Shown here piece after piece: positions 29,001-36,763 of a stretch of 64,000 nt of DNA. This DNA comes from Bacteroidota bacterium. Lineage in GTDB: Bacteria > Bacteroidota > Bacteroidia > Chitinophagales > Chitinophagaceae. Each line of letters opens with the position of its first letter. Position 1 is the stretch's first letter. Made by a program: the position numbers and the translations under genes. The DNA lies in the NCBI GenBank assembly GCA_947457075.1, contig CANGUG010000008.1, positions 62,001 to 126,000 of the forward strand. Reading direction: 5' to 3'. Under the pieces are notes generated by a model, which searched no databases, had not been told where the DNA came from, and was given only the letters and a program-made list of their open reading frames with translations.

Positions 29001-29213
29001 CCCTTTAGTAGGCACAGTAACTGTAAATTGACCATTTGCATCGGTCAAACTAGTTTTGTTGGTCTCCTTTACGAACACTGAAGCACCTACTAGCTTTTCT
29101 CCGTTGGTCTTATTGGTTACTTTACCTGTCACTTGAAAGCCTTGCGCAAATGCTCCGGCTAATAAGCATAAAGTGAAGGCAGTCGTAATCAAAAACCTTA
29201 GTTTTAATTTCAT
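26094..29213 (-). CDS. SusC/RagA family TonB-linked outer membrane transporter (glucan locus)
   Basis: The ATG at 29213 gives 1039 residues and places the signal peptide at the start (LITTAFTLCLLAGAFA); an in-frame GTG two codons earlier is less likely. The carboxypeptidase-regulatory-like domain (VTGKVTNKTNGEKLVGASVF), TonB plug (TVLIRGIPSFTGTDPMVIVD) and barrel are complete. A calcium-loop-like DINKDGKIDAND stretch lies in an extracellular region. First gene of the six-gene glucan locus; it imports oligosaccharides released by the surface GH16. Probably controlled by the divergent regulator at 29563. Confidence 0.95.
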   Translation of the reverse strand: MKLKLRFLITTAFTLCLLAGAFAQGFQVTGKVTNKTNGEKLVGASVFVKETNKTSLTDANGQFTVTVPTKGATIVVSFVGMTNVVKKANAAGVLNFEMSELPESSLNDVVVVGYGTQKITKVSGAISTIKSADIEKINATRTEEALQGRASGVNVIQGGSPGAKPTVLIRGIPSFTGTDPMVIVDGVQQSLVDLNSINPNDIETINVLKDAATTAIYGIRGGNGVIVVTTKSGKKNQKTEFSFSSNYGVQQVMNTIGVLNASEYAAMLNEGSVTAGGNPVFSNLSNVGVGTNWQNQIFKDAPQQIYNLTAKGGSDKVSYLLSAGMLNQGGIVGGTEKSNFNRSNFTANLNFDLSPKLKFILNTSALILESKGVPENSFNSVIGSALNFDPTVSILNTRNNASKYGFSNLLLSEIFNPLTILDNTHNRNVGTKLYGKFELQYDLTKNLKFTSRFGYTKYDGNAKSFTPLAYYGTFNVDNSMNEDGTAVLGKNNRVAHEKTSNFNYTFENYFNYNFNLNNSHHFETIAGMAAAKTTGNAAGATRQDVPFNSWEFADFTAATGANNANNTDALNGYYYQYFRRNLSYFSRLNYDYEDKYLASFSARRDGSIAFGRDNQFGNFFSSSLGWVVSKENFFKSKNINFLKIRGSYGSTGNENVNPQYVGIITGGPSYGPTANSNGYSFGEVFYAGSTVGSAANNALRWEKQIQTNIGFDMNFFDNHFSLTADYFEKTVDGLLFTPSASLYLGTVPIPQANIGTTKSTGYDMTLTYRNAPTRKVKVNTALTFTTAKNLVTATNSDGTAKILGGFYFNGQSQSVTVFEKGFTPGYFYGFKTDGLFQNAAAIAAAPTQPGAQPGDIKFVDINKDGKIDANDKTKIGDPFAKFTLGWNLNLEFGNFDFTSFVYASVGNDIYRAFERNANYTNKPREILARWTGENSTNDARFPRYSFVDNNNNARVSDRYVEDGSFIKIKNLQFGYTLPTSLIKKGINKMRFYVQVRNAFVLTKYTGFDPEIPGGILETGVDRGAYPQPRTFAVGLDIKF

Positions 29214-29562
29214 ATACACTTTAATTAATGGTTAAAAAATGGACGTTTTAGATGAATAAATATGTTTTATAGAGTATGCATGACAAGTTGGGTCACACTG
29301 AATGGATGTATCCAAATTGAAAGCAAAAGCAAGGCAATCTTGTGAAAATTTCATACAATATATTAGCAAAATCGTTAAACAGATGTAGTGATTTTAATGT
29401 TTCATCTGCATAAGTAAAGCTATAAAAGACTTTCTCTATTGTACAATATTTTACTACATCACTACTACTACTTAAATGAGAATATTGTATATTTAGTTAT
29501 TATTTACTACATCTCGACTACTTCAAACTACTATGTATTTTTTACACATTAAGATGTAACAC
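29214..29562. promoter_or_regulatory. Divergent control region between the glucan SusC gene and its regulator
   Basis: 349 bp without a gene. It carries TTTACTACATC as a direct repeat (29450-29460 and 29503-29513), the inverted form GATGTAGTGAT at 29382-29392, and a 9-bp inverted repeat TACAATATT (29442-29450) / AATATTGTA (29481-29489). These are candidate operators for the LuxR-type regulator encoded to the right, serving the SusC operon and possibly the regulator itself. No exact TAnnTTTG element was found towards the SusC start. Confidence 0.5.
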
Positions 29563-32421
29563 ATGAAAAACTGCATTTTACTCCTAGTTTTATTTTTTGC
29601 ATCAAAAATTTGGTCTCAACCCTATATAGGTCAGCGAGAAATTAGCAATTTCGAAAAGAAAAAATACAATGCAGGAATGCAAAACTGGCAAGTTAAACAG
29701 GACCGAACAGGAAGGATGTATTTTGCCAACAATGAAGGCGTATTAAGTTTTGATGGCAATTACTGGAGCTTATATCCATTGCCCAACAAAACAATAGTTT
29801 GGTCCATTGAACTGGGGCTGAACAAAATTTATGTGGGTGGGCAGGACGAAATGGGGTACTTGAGTCCAAACAATAACGGGAAACTTACTTTTACAAGTTT
29901 AAAGGGATTACTAGATGAGTCTGATCAAAAATTTGCCGATATCTGGAATATTGCCATTAATGGCGAAGACGTGTTTTTTAGATCCATTTCCAGGCTATTT
30001 AAATTAAGTAAGGGAAAAATAAAAGTGTTTCCTCCTAGCTCAAATTGGTTTTTCCTAGGTAAATACCAAAATAAAGTAATTGCACATGATGAAGGCAAGG
30101 GAATCATGGTATATAAAGGAGGCAATTGGGAGATGTTGATTCCAAAAAAAGACCTGCCTGTCGATTTTTATATAACTGCTATCTCTGACTATAAAAAAGG
30201 AGCTAGCATTATTGCTACTTCTAAAAATGGATTATATCAGTTAAGTGAGGATGGGTTTGTTCCTATTACTATTAAAGGGATCAACAATAACCAGCACTTT
30301 ACAAGTATTGAAAAAATTGATGAAGCTAACTTTTTACTTGGCACCTACAATAATGGCGCCTATTTATTTAATGAGAACGGGGAAATTCTTGAAAAGTTCA
30401 GCAAGCAAGAAGGTTTACAAAATAATAATATCAGGTCAACCTTAATTGATAAAAGCAAAAATATATGGATAGGGTTAAATAATGGTATAGCATTTATCCC
30501 TTTTAACAGTGCCATAAAAACCATTAATCCAGAAGCATTTAGTGACGGATCGGGCTACAGTGTGGAAGTGCACAATAATCAAATTTATTTTGCTACTTCA
30601 AATGGCATTTTTGAACAACCCTTTGAAAATAAAAAAGACTTAAGTTATTTAAAAAATAGTCTTGTTAATATCTCAGAGGGGCAAACCTGGAAATTAGGTA
30701 TTCTTAACAATCAACTTTATGCAGGTAAGGAGGATGGTTTATATAAAATTGAAAACAATAAGGTTAGTAATATTGATAAAATTAGCGGTTTTTGGATTTT
30801 TGAATCGCTCAAAAATACTTTACAACAAGACATTATCGCTGCAGGTACTTATGAGCAGGTGAGATTGTTTAAACAAAATGGCAATAGCCTAATTGATATT
30901 GGGAACATTAAAAGCTTCTCAGGATCAGCAAGGTTTTTAGCAGTAGATGCAAAAAATAATATTTGGGTATCACACCCCTATCGTGGTGTTTATAAGATAA
31001 ATTTAAACGACTCTAGTACCAAATTATATACCAATAAAAATGGCTTACCGTCAACCCTGAACAATCATTTGTATAAAATAAAAAATAAAGTACTCATAGC
31101 TACAGAAAAAGGTATTTATGAATATAACGACGCTAAAGACCTATTTGAAATGTCTTTAGCCTATAAAAATATATATGGTGATAAAAGTGTACGATATTTA
31201 AAGGAAGATATACAGGGCAATATATGGTTTGTAGAAAATAAAAATATTGGTGTAATTGATTTTAGTGGAGAAAAACCAGAAATTATTTACATCCCTGAAC
31301 TAAATGGCAATATATTAAGTGGCTTTGAAAACTTATTTTCCTTTGATAGGTACAATACATTTATTGGAGGTCAAAAGGGATTTTATCAAATAAACTATGA
31401 AAAATACAAAGAAAATATTAGCCCACTAAAGCTATTCATAAGAACAGTTCGAATTAAAGGGGAAACAGACAGTCTATTGTTTGGAGGATACAATACAAAC
31501 ATTGATGATCAATCACCTGAAAATACAATTATTCCTCGCGTAAAATACAAATACAATTCCTTTCATTTTGAATATATATCCCCCTTATACGAACAACAAA
31601 TAAATTTAGAGTATAGCTATAGATTAAAAGGATTCGACAAAAAATGGTCAGAATGGAGTAAGAGAAATGAAAAGGATTATACCAATATACCTCCAGGCAA
31701 ATATGTATTTGAAGTAAAAGTTAGAAGCAATCTTAATAATGAATCACCTATTTCAAGCTATCAATTTGAAGTACTACCCCCTTGGTATTTGAGTTATTGG
31801 TCAATTATCATTTATATCATTTTAGTTTTTATCATCTTATATATGCTGTATAAAATTCAAGCTGCGAGATATATAAAAAGATACAAGGAGCAACAAAAGG
31901 AGCTAGAATTAAAACATCAAATTGAATTAGAGAAAACTGAAAAGAAATTAATTCAAATAAAAAATGAAAAATTAGAATCCGAAATTGAGTATAAGAATTC
32001 AGAGCTCGCCTCTTCGGCTATGAACCTCGTTCAGAAAAAAGAATTCATTTTGAAAATTAAGGATACCCTTAAACATTTAAATAAAAACGAAAAAGAAAGT
32101 TTGGATTCTCAGGAGCTAAAAAAATTATTGAGAAGTTTAGCAGAGGAAGAAAAATTGAATGATGAATGGGAACAATTTTCGATACATTTTAATAATGTAC
32201 ACGGCGACTTCTTAGTAAAATTAAGTGAAAAGTATCCTACCTTAAAAGCACATGAATTAAAGCTATGTGCTTATTTAAGAATGAATTTGTCTTCGAAAGA
32301 AATAGCTCAATTAATGAGTATTTCTGTGAGAGGGGTAGAAATTAGCAGATATCGATTAAGGAAGAAATTAAATATCCCTACTGAAACGAATTTGTTCCAA
32401 TTTCTATTAGAAATAATTTAA
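29563..32421 (+). CDS. SusR-like membrane-spanning regulator: propeller sensor, triple-tyrosine domain, LuxR-type HTH
   Basis: A protein of 952 residues: signal peptide (LLLVLFFASKIWS), then about 600 residues of two-component-regulator-propeller repeats (NLNWIxxG-like units such as DKSKNIWIGLNNGIAF and DIQGNIWFVENKN). A Y_Y_Y (triple tyrosine) domain follows at about 660-735, then one transmembrane helix (WSIIIYIILVFIILYMLYK), a coiled coil rich in lysine and glutamate, and a C-terminal LuxR/GerE-type helix-turn-helix at about 890-952 (LSSKEIAQLMSISVRGVEISR). There is no histidine kinase. It likely senses glucan oligosaccharides in the periplasm and activates the divergent SusC operon directly, as SusR does. 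Confidence 0.9.
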   Translation: MKNCILLLVLFFASKIWSQPYIGQREISNFEKKKYNAGMQNWQVKQDRTGRMYFANNEGVLSFDGNYWSLYPLPNKTIVWSIELGLNKIYVGGQDEMGYLSPNNNGKLTFTSLKGLLDESDQKFADIWNIAINGEDVFFRSISRLFKLSKGKIKVFPPSSNWFFLGKYQNKVIAHDEGKGIMVYKGGNWEMLIPKKDLPVDFYITAISDYKKGASIIATSKNGLYQLSEDGFVPITIKGINNNQHFTSIEKIDEANFLLGTYNNGAYLFNENGEILEKFSKQEGLQNNNIRSTLIDKSKNIWIGLNNGIAFIPFNSAIKTINPEAFSDGSGYSVEVHNNQIYFATSNGIFEQPFENKKDLSYLKNSLVNISEGQTWKLGILNNQLYAGKEDGLYKIENNKVSNIDKISGFWIFESLKNTLQQDIIAAGTYEQVRLFKQNGNSLIDIGNIKSFSGSARFLAVDAKNNIWVSHPYRGVYKINLNDSSTKLYTNKNGLPSTLNNHLYKIKNKVLIATEKGIYEYNDAKDLFEMSLAYKNIYGDKSVRYLKEDIQGNIWFVENKNIGVIDFSGEKPEIIYIPELNGNILSGFENLFSFDRYNTFIGGQKGFYQINYEKYKENISPLKLFIRTVRIKGETDSLLFGGYNTNIDDQSPENTIIPRVKYKYNSFHFEYISPLYEQQINLEYSYRLKGFDKKWSEWSKRNEKDYTNIPPGKYVFEVKVRSNLNNESPISSYQFEVLPPWYLSYWSIIIYIILVFIILYMLYKIQAARYIKRYKEQQKELELKHQIELEKTEKKLIQIKNEKLESEIEYKNSELASSAMNLVQKKEFILKIKDTLKHLNKNEKESLDSQELKKLLRSLAEEEKLNDEWEQFSIHFNNVHGDFLVKLSEKYPTLKAHELKLCAYLRMNLSSKEIAQLMSISVRGVEISRYRLRKKLNIPTETNLFQFLLEII

Positions 32422-32424
32422 GTA

Positions 32425-33243
32425 CTAAGGAGTCCAATCCCATGAACCAATTGTTTTTATCTTATAGGTATTGCCCACTTTTTTAAAGACAAACCATAAT
32501 TCAGCCCCAGGCATATCCCTATTGGGCTCAACAACTCGAACAATATAATCCTCTTTATCCGGAGGGGTCATCGAACCACCACCAAAACCTGCTGCCGGGA
32601 AAAAACCTTGTCCAGAATTGGTTAAGTAATTAATATTCCATTTACTAAAATCAAGGTGATTTTGAATTTGCTCGGTAAAAGATTGTCCTGAAATAGAATT
32701 AACCCCGTTATAATCGGGCAAGTCTCTATAGCTTCCATTTTGTAATTGACTTTTACTAATATTCCAGTAAAAAAATTCAACGGAATTGCCATACATATAG
32801 TTGGTAAGTGTGCTCATATTTCCTCTTTTCAAATTGCTTAAAATCTGCTTTGATACGCTTAAAATATCTTGACCCTCATTTGAACTTATCATATTATCAG
32901 ATAAATATTTTTTACTAACATATCCGATATTATCAATAAGCTCCACTTTAACAAAATTTCCTGTATTATCTTCCCCAATCACTTTTAGTCTTGTCCCATC
33001 AGGTAACATATAAATTAATTTACCATCATATTTAGGTTCTTCTCTAAAAGCTAGCCATGGTTTTTCAAAGTCTTGTGATGTGTTCACTACATACACAATT
33101 TTCTCTGGCATTTCAGTGGCATTGTTATCCTTGTTTTGATTATGCTTATTTTGGCAACTCAGTATCATCATCATTAGTATGATAATAGAAAAGAGTTTCG
33201 ACAATGGGGTAATGGCCGCAGTTGGTATTTGGGAATTTGTCAT
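32425..33243 (-). CDS. SH3-domain lipoprotein of unknown function
   Basis: The ATG at 33243 gives 272 residues (a TTG two codons upstream is disfavoured). A hydrophobic segment ends in a lipobox (MMMILSC). Residues about 45-110 form a bacterial SH3-like domain (LPDGTRLKVIGEDNTGNFVK, then IGYVSKKYL), often involved in cell-wall or ligand contacts. The C-terminal part is a separate globular region containing a glycine-rich stretch (FFPAAGFGGGSM) and no known motif. It converges on the glucan regulator with only three bases between stops and has no obvious operon partner. Confidence 0.7.
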   Translation of the reverse strand: MTNSQIPTAAITPLSKLFSIIILMMMILSCQNKHNQNKDNNATEMPEKIVYVVNTSQDFEKPWLAFREEPKYDGKLIYMLPDGTRLKVIGEDNTGNFVKVELIDNIGYVSKKYLSDNMISSNEGQDILSVSKQILSNLKRGNMSTLTNYMYGNSVEFFYWNISKSQLQNGSYRDLPDYNGVNSISGQSFTEQIQNHLDFSKWNINYLTNSGQGFFPAAGFGGGSMTPPDKEDYIVRVVEPNRDMPGAELWFVFKKVGNTYKIKTIGSWDWTP

Positions 33244-33427
33244 ATACAAGCTTATTTTAGTAAGTAGTTTATAATTTATTACTAAAATAACTAATATATT
33301 TTATTATTACTGTATTTATTTACAGGTTAAATAGCTGAAAAGAGGTAAAATGCCCTATTTCACCCTTATTGAATATCCCCCTTATTGATGTAAATTTCTG
33401 AGTGGGTATATACCAATTATGGCTTTA

Positions 33428-34351
33428 CTAATAATCTTCGTTCCATTTAAAGTTTTTTTCTACAATTTGCTCTTTTTCCTTCTTTAAATCTTCTAAAAAA
33501 GCCATCGCTACCGGTGAAAGTTTCTTTTCTTTCAACCATATTAAACTCCATGATGTTTTTATCGGCAACCCATTTACAGGGATGATTTGTAATTTATTAT
33601 TTTGTAATTCATATTTAATGCCGATTAAGGGCATTATCGAATAGCCTAAACCAGCCAACAAAGATTGTTTGACCGCCTCATTCGATGTTAATTCCATTTT
33701 TTTTAAGACGGAAATCTTATTGCGTTCAAAATATTTTTCCATTGTTTGTCTCGTCCCAGATCCGTTTTCCCTAAATATGATCGGTAAATTTTTGAACAAG
33801 TCTTTTTTAGTAGTAGTTTTTTTAAATTCAGCTTCGGAACTACCCACTAAGAATAATTTATTTTGCAACAAATCAAGTTTTTCGAATTTATTAGAATTGG
33901 GTGGTATTGAAACAAGGGAAAAATCAACCTCGTTGTTCTCTAAGCTCTCAATTACTTTATCTTTATTGGTTACATCAATTGTTAATTCAACACCATTATG
34001 CTTTTGCATAAAATTAGATAAAAAGTAAGGTATCACATATTTCCCTGTAGATACTACCGAGAATTTTAATCGACCTGTTAATTGACCTTTATACGCTTGT
34101 GTTTTGTAGTTAATCGCATAAACTTGATTAATAATGTTCTCGGCAGCTTCTGCAATTTCACGTCCAAATTCGGTAATGTAAATTTTTCGTCCCACCACTT
34201 CGGTTAAAGGGATGTCAAATTGTTCCTGAAAATTTCTCAGCTGGATTGAAACCGCAGGTTGAGATAGGTGTAGTTCTTCAGCAGCTTTAGTGACACTTTG
34301 TGTTTGTACAATTTTTAAAAAAATTTGTAGCTGGTTTAAGGTATAATTCAT
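33428..34351 (-). CDS. LysR family transcriptional regulator, CbbR/CmpR-like
   Basis: A protein of 307 residues. The N-terminal winged helix-turn-helix (QSVTKAAEELHLSQPAVSIQ) and the substrate domain motif ENGSGTRQTMEKYFERN are those of the CbbR/CmpR branch, whose members respond to carbon supply and control CO2 fixation or bicarbonate uptake genes. It is divergent from the operon that ends with an SbtA-type bicarbonate transporter, which supports the assignment. Its -7 element TATATTTG (34383-34376) overlaps an inverted repeat, suggesting autoregulation. The effector is unknown. Confidence 0.88.
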   Translation of the reverse strand: MNYTLNQLQIFLKIVQTQSVTKAAEELHLSQPAVSIQLRNFQEQFDIPLTEVVGRKIYITEFGREIAEAAENIINQVYAINYKTQAYKGQLTGRLKFSVVSTGKYVIPYFLSNFMQKHNGVELTIDVTNKDKVIESLENNEVDFSLVSIPPNSNKFEKLDLLQNKLFLVGSSEAEFKKTTTKKDLFKNLPIIFRENGSGTRQTMEKYFERNKISVLKKMELTSNEAVKQSLLAGLGYSIMPLIGIKYELQNNKLQIIPVNGLPIKTSWSLIWLKEKKLSPVAMAFLEDLKKEKEQIVEKNFKWNEDY

Positions 34352-34368
34352 AATATTTACTTATGTAT

Positions 34369-34395
34369 ATAATTACAAATATAAATATTAATTAT
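34369..34395. promoter_or_regulatory. Candidate LysR-type binding site and overlapping -7 element
   Basis: ATAATTA at 34369-34375 is inverted as TAATTAT at 34389-34395. The LysR gene's own -7 element, TATATTTG on the minus strand (34383-34376), lies between the arms. LysR proteins usually bind such a dyad in the divergent promoter region. The sequence is AT-rich, so the exact bases are uncertain. Confidence 0.4.
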
Positions 34396-34436
34396 AAATA
34401 AAAAAGTGGAATTTTACCCCACCCACCGTTTAGCTG

Positions 34437-34444
34437 TATTTTTG
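34437..34444 (+). promoter_or_regulatory. -7 promoter element of the bicarbonate-linked operon
   Basis: TATTTTTG matches TAnnTTTG exactly and lies about 58 bases ahead of the first small gene (34503). A cytosine-rich segment (ACCCCACCCACC) lies directly upstream. Confidence 0.45.
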
Positions 34445-34502
34445 TCATTATTCTGCATAAATGACAATTTAAGTACAAGGGTGCAATAAATATGCAAATA
34501 GA

Positions 34503-34661
34503 ATGAAATTAACCAAAGCGAAAACCACTATCTGCCTTGTAGTAATGATTGTTTTTATAGTACTATCTTTCACTACCAGTGATAAAATAAATAGTCAATT
34601 ATTCGCCTCACTAGGTATTATATCAGGGGTATTAATTACCAAAATAAAGTCAACGCCTTAA
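34503..34661 (+). CDS. Small two-helix membrane protein, 52 residues
   Basis: ATG at 34503, stop at 34659-34661. Sequence features: basic N-terminus (MKLTKAKTT), a first helix (ICLVVMIVFIVLSF), a short polar loop (TTSDKINSQ) and a second hydrophobic segment (LFASLGIISGVLI) ending in KIKSTP. It lies 10 bp before the next gene and is the first gene of the operon. No family recognised. A role as a small partner of the transporter at the end of the operon is speculation. Confidence 0.6.
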   Translation: MKLTKAKTTICLVVMIVFIVLSFTTSDKINSQLFASLGIISGVLITKIKSTP

Positions 34662-34671
34662 ACAAATTTTT

Positions 34672-34959
34672 ATGAATCAAACTGAAAAACTGACAATCAT
34701 TAATAATCACTTTACTGCAGAGGAAGCGAAAGACATTTTAATGAATTTATTTAACTCTAAACTTGATTTTCTAAACATCAAAAATTGGAGTTCACAAGAG
34801 CGATTTGGTAAAAAAGATGTGATTGCTGAGGAAAGAATACCTGCTTTAAAAAGCGAGATTAAAAGATTAGAAGAAATTTTAACAGAAGCCAAAAATAATA
34901 ATAAAAAACTTGTAGTTCATTCTGAAATATATATTTCATTGCAAGAAAATGAGGAATAA
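34672..34959 (+). CDS. Conserved hypothetical protein, 95 residues
   Basis: A small acidic, mostly helical protein (FTAEEAKDILMNLFNSKLDF at the N-terminus, a coiled-coil-like ALKSEIKRLEEILTEAKNNN, and a final KLVVHSEIYISL strand). It resembles a hypothetical family common in Bacteroidota. It does not look like the PII-like SbtB that often accompanies SbtA. The stop overlaps the next start (TAATG at 34957-34961), showing translational coupling with the DUF6671 gene. Confidence 0.75.
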   Translation: MNQTEKLTIINNHFTAEEAKDILMNLFNSKLDFLNIKNWSSQERFGKKDVIAEERIPALKSEIKRLEEILTEAKNNNKKLVVHSEIYISLQENEE

Positions 34960-35795
34960 TGTTTGAAGGAAGAAATTTAGTAATTGCCACCAAACACGAA
35001 AAAGAAAAAGTAATAGCACCAATTATTGAAAATAAATTAGGTGTAAAATGTTTTGTAGTACCCAACTTAGATACTGATCAACTTGGTACTTTTACAGGTG
35101 AAATTGAAAGAGAACATGATCCGATAGCCACTGCGAGAAATAAATGTTTTATGGCTATGGAGTTAACGAATTGCGATTTAGCTATTGCTAGCGAGGGTTC
35201 ATTTGGACCACACCCAAGTATTTATTTTTTACCCTCAGATGATGAATGCTTAGTATTTATAGATAGGAAAAATGGCTTAGAAATAGTGGCAAGAGAACTC
35301 AGCGTTGAAACAAATTATAATGGCGCTGTTATCACTAATGAGTCAATGTTATTGGAATTTGCCAAAAAAGCTAAATTTCCTTCGCATGGTTTGATCCTTA
35401 GAAAATCTAAAGATGAATTTAATGATATAAAAAAGGGAATAACCAATTCAATTGTATTACACGAAGTTTTTAATTATTTTATTTCTAAATTTGAAACGGC
35501 ATATATCGAAACTGATATGCGGGCAATGTATAACCCTACCAGAATGAGGGTAATTGAAAATGCTACTAAAAAACTTATTGAAAAAATCAAATCCAAATGT
35601 CCTGAATGTGGTATGCCAGGATTTGGGGTAACAGCGGTAAACCAGGGTTTGCCTTGTGAAATTTGTAATAGCCCAACAAAAAGTACATTAAGCTACCAAT
35701 ATTCTTGTCAAAAATGTAGTTTTACAAAAGAAGAAAAATATCCAAAAGGGAAAAAAACCGAGGACCCTATGTATTGCGATATTTGTAACCCATAA
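34959..35795 (+). CDS. DUF6671-like protein with C-terminal zinc-ribbon cysteine pairs
   Basis: A protein of 278 residues. The N-terminal 200 residues are an alpha/beta domain (LVIATKHEKEKVIAPIIE, then DPIATARNKCFMAMELTNCD and SEGSFGPHPSIYFLPSDDE) of the type annotated as DUF6671. The C-terminal 70 residues hold four cysteine pairs (CPECG, CEIC, CQKC, CDIC), as in a double zinc ribbon. Its start overlaps the previous stop and the next gene begins 8 bp downstream, so it is tightly placed in the operon with threonylcarbamoyl-AMP synthase. Function unknown; nucleic-acid or nucleotide binding is possible. Confidence 0.75.
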   Translation: MFEGRNLVIATKHEKEKVIAPIIENKLGVKCFVVPNLDTDQLGTFTGEIEREHDPIATARNKCFMAMELTNCDLAIASEGSFGPHPSIYFLPSDDECLVFIDRKNGLEIVARELSVETNYNGAVITNESMLLEFAKKAKFPSHGLILRKSKDEFNDIKKGITNSIVLHEVFNYFISKFETAYIETDMRAMYNPTRMRVIENATKKLIEKIKSKCPECGMPGFGVTAVNQGLPCEICNSPTKSTLSYQYSCQKCSFTKEEKYPKGKKTEDPMYCDICNP

Positions 35796-35803
35796 ATGAA
35801 AGT

Positions 35804-36763
35804 ATGATCACTAAGGAAATAAGCAAAGCAAAAGAAGTACTCATCAATAACCAGCTGGTAGCAATTCCAACAGAAACGGTATATGGTTTAGCAGGGAATG
35901 CTTATAGCGAAATGGCTATTAAAAAAATATTTGAACTCAAAAAAAGGCCTTACTTCAACCCCTTAATTGTGCATATAAAGTCAATTTCAAGCCTATTTGA
36001 AATTGCAACAGACATTCCAGAAACTGCCTATATGTTGGCAGAAAAATTTTGGCCAGGTCCATTGACATTAGTACTTAAAAAGCGAAGCCATATATCTGAT
36101 TTAATCACTGCAGGCAAAGAAACTGTGGCGGTAAGAGTACCCAATCATCCACTCACCTTGGCTTTACTAAATGAAATTGACTTCCCCTTAACAGCGCCAA
36201 GCGCAAACCCATTTGGTTCAATAAGTCCTACTAGTGCACAACATGTTTTCAATTATTTTGAAAAAGAACTAGACGTTATTTTGGACGGAGGAGAATGTGA
36301 AAAAGGATTAGAATCTACCATTATTGGCTTTGAAAATAACAAACCTATTTTATATAGACATGGTTCAATCGCTGCCGAAGAAATCGAGCAAGTAATTGGA
36401 AGTAAAATTGGTATGAAAACAGTGGATGATCAAGCGCCAAACGCTCCAGGCATGCTAACCCGACATTATGCTCCAATGACCGACACTTACTTAACTGATA
36501 ACATAACAGAATTTATAAAAGATTTTGAAGGTAAAAAAATTGGATTACTCCTTTTTAAAGACGCAGTGACTGACCACACTATTATTAGACAAGAAATACT
36601 TTCTAGTTCCGGAGATTTACACGAAGCTGCTAAAAATTTATACGCTGCAATGCATCGATTAGATCAAGATAAACTTGATGTAATCATAGCTGAAAAATTT
36701 CCGAATGAAGGGTTGGGCAAAACCATTAATGATAAACTAGAGAGGGCAACAAAAAAAGAATAA
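35804..36763 (+). CDS. tsaC: L-threonylcarbamoyladenylate synthase (Sua5/TsaC family, with C-terminal Sua5 domain)
   Basis: A protein of 319 residues. The YrdC-like domain shows IPTETVYGLAGNAYSEMA, the KKRPYFNPL substrate motif and TAPSANPFGSISPT. The C-terminal 110 residues are the Sua5 domain linked by NAPGMLTRHYAPM. The enzyme makes threonylcarbamoyl-AMP from threonine, ATP and bicarbonate/CO2 for the universal t6A tRNA modification. Its stop abuts the dihydroorotase start directly (36763/36764). The link to a bicarbonate transporter in the same operon is notable because bicarbonate is its substrate. Confidence 0.93.
   Translation: MITKEISKAKEVLINNQLVAIPTETVYGLAGNAYSEMAIKKIFELKKRPYFNPLIVHIKSISSLFEIATDIPETAYMLAEKFWPGPLTLVLKKRSHISDLITAGKETVAVRVPNHPLTLALLNEIDFPLTAPSANPFGSISPTSAQHVFNYFEKELDVILDGGECEKGLESTIIGFENNKPILYRHGSIAAEEIEQVIGSKIGMKTVDDQAPNAPGMLTRHYAPMTDTYLTDNITEFIKDFEGKKIGLLLFKDAVTDHTIIRQEILSSSGDLHEAAKNLYAAMHRLDQDKLDVIIAEKFPNEGLGKTINDKLERATKKE

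Noticed and set aside
33363..33388. Direct repeat CCCTTATTGA at 33363-33372 and 33379-33388
   Set aside because: Only 10 bp long, placed between the end of the LysR gene and the next lipoprotein gene; likely chance, and no consistent link to a promoter.
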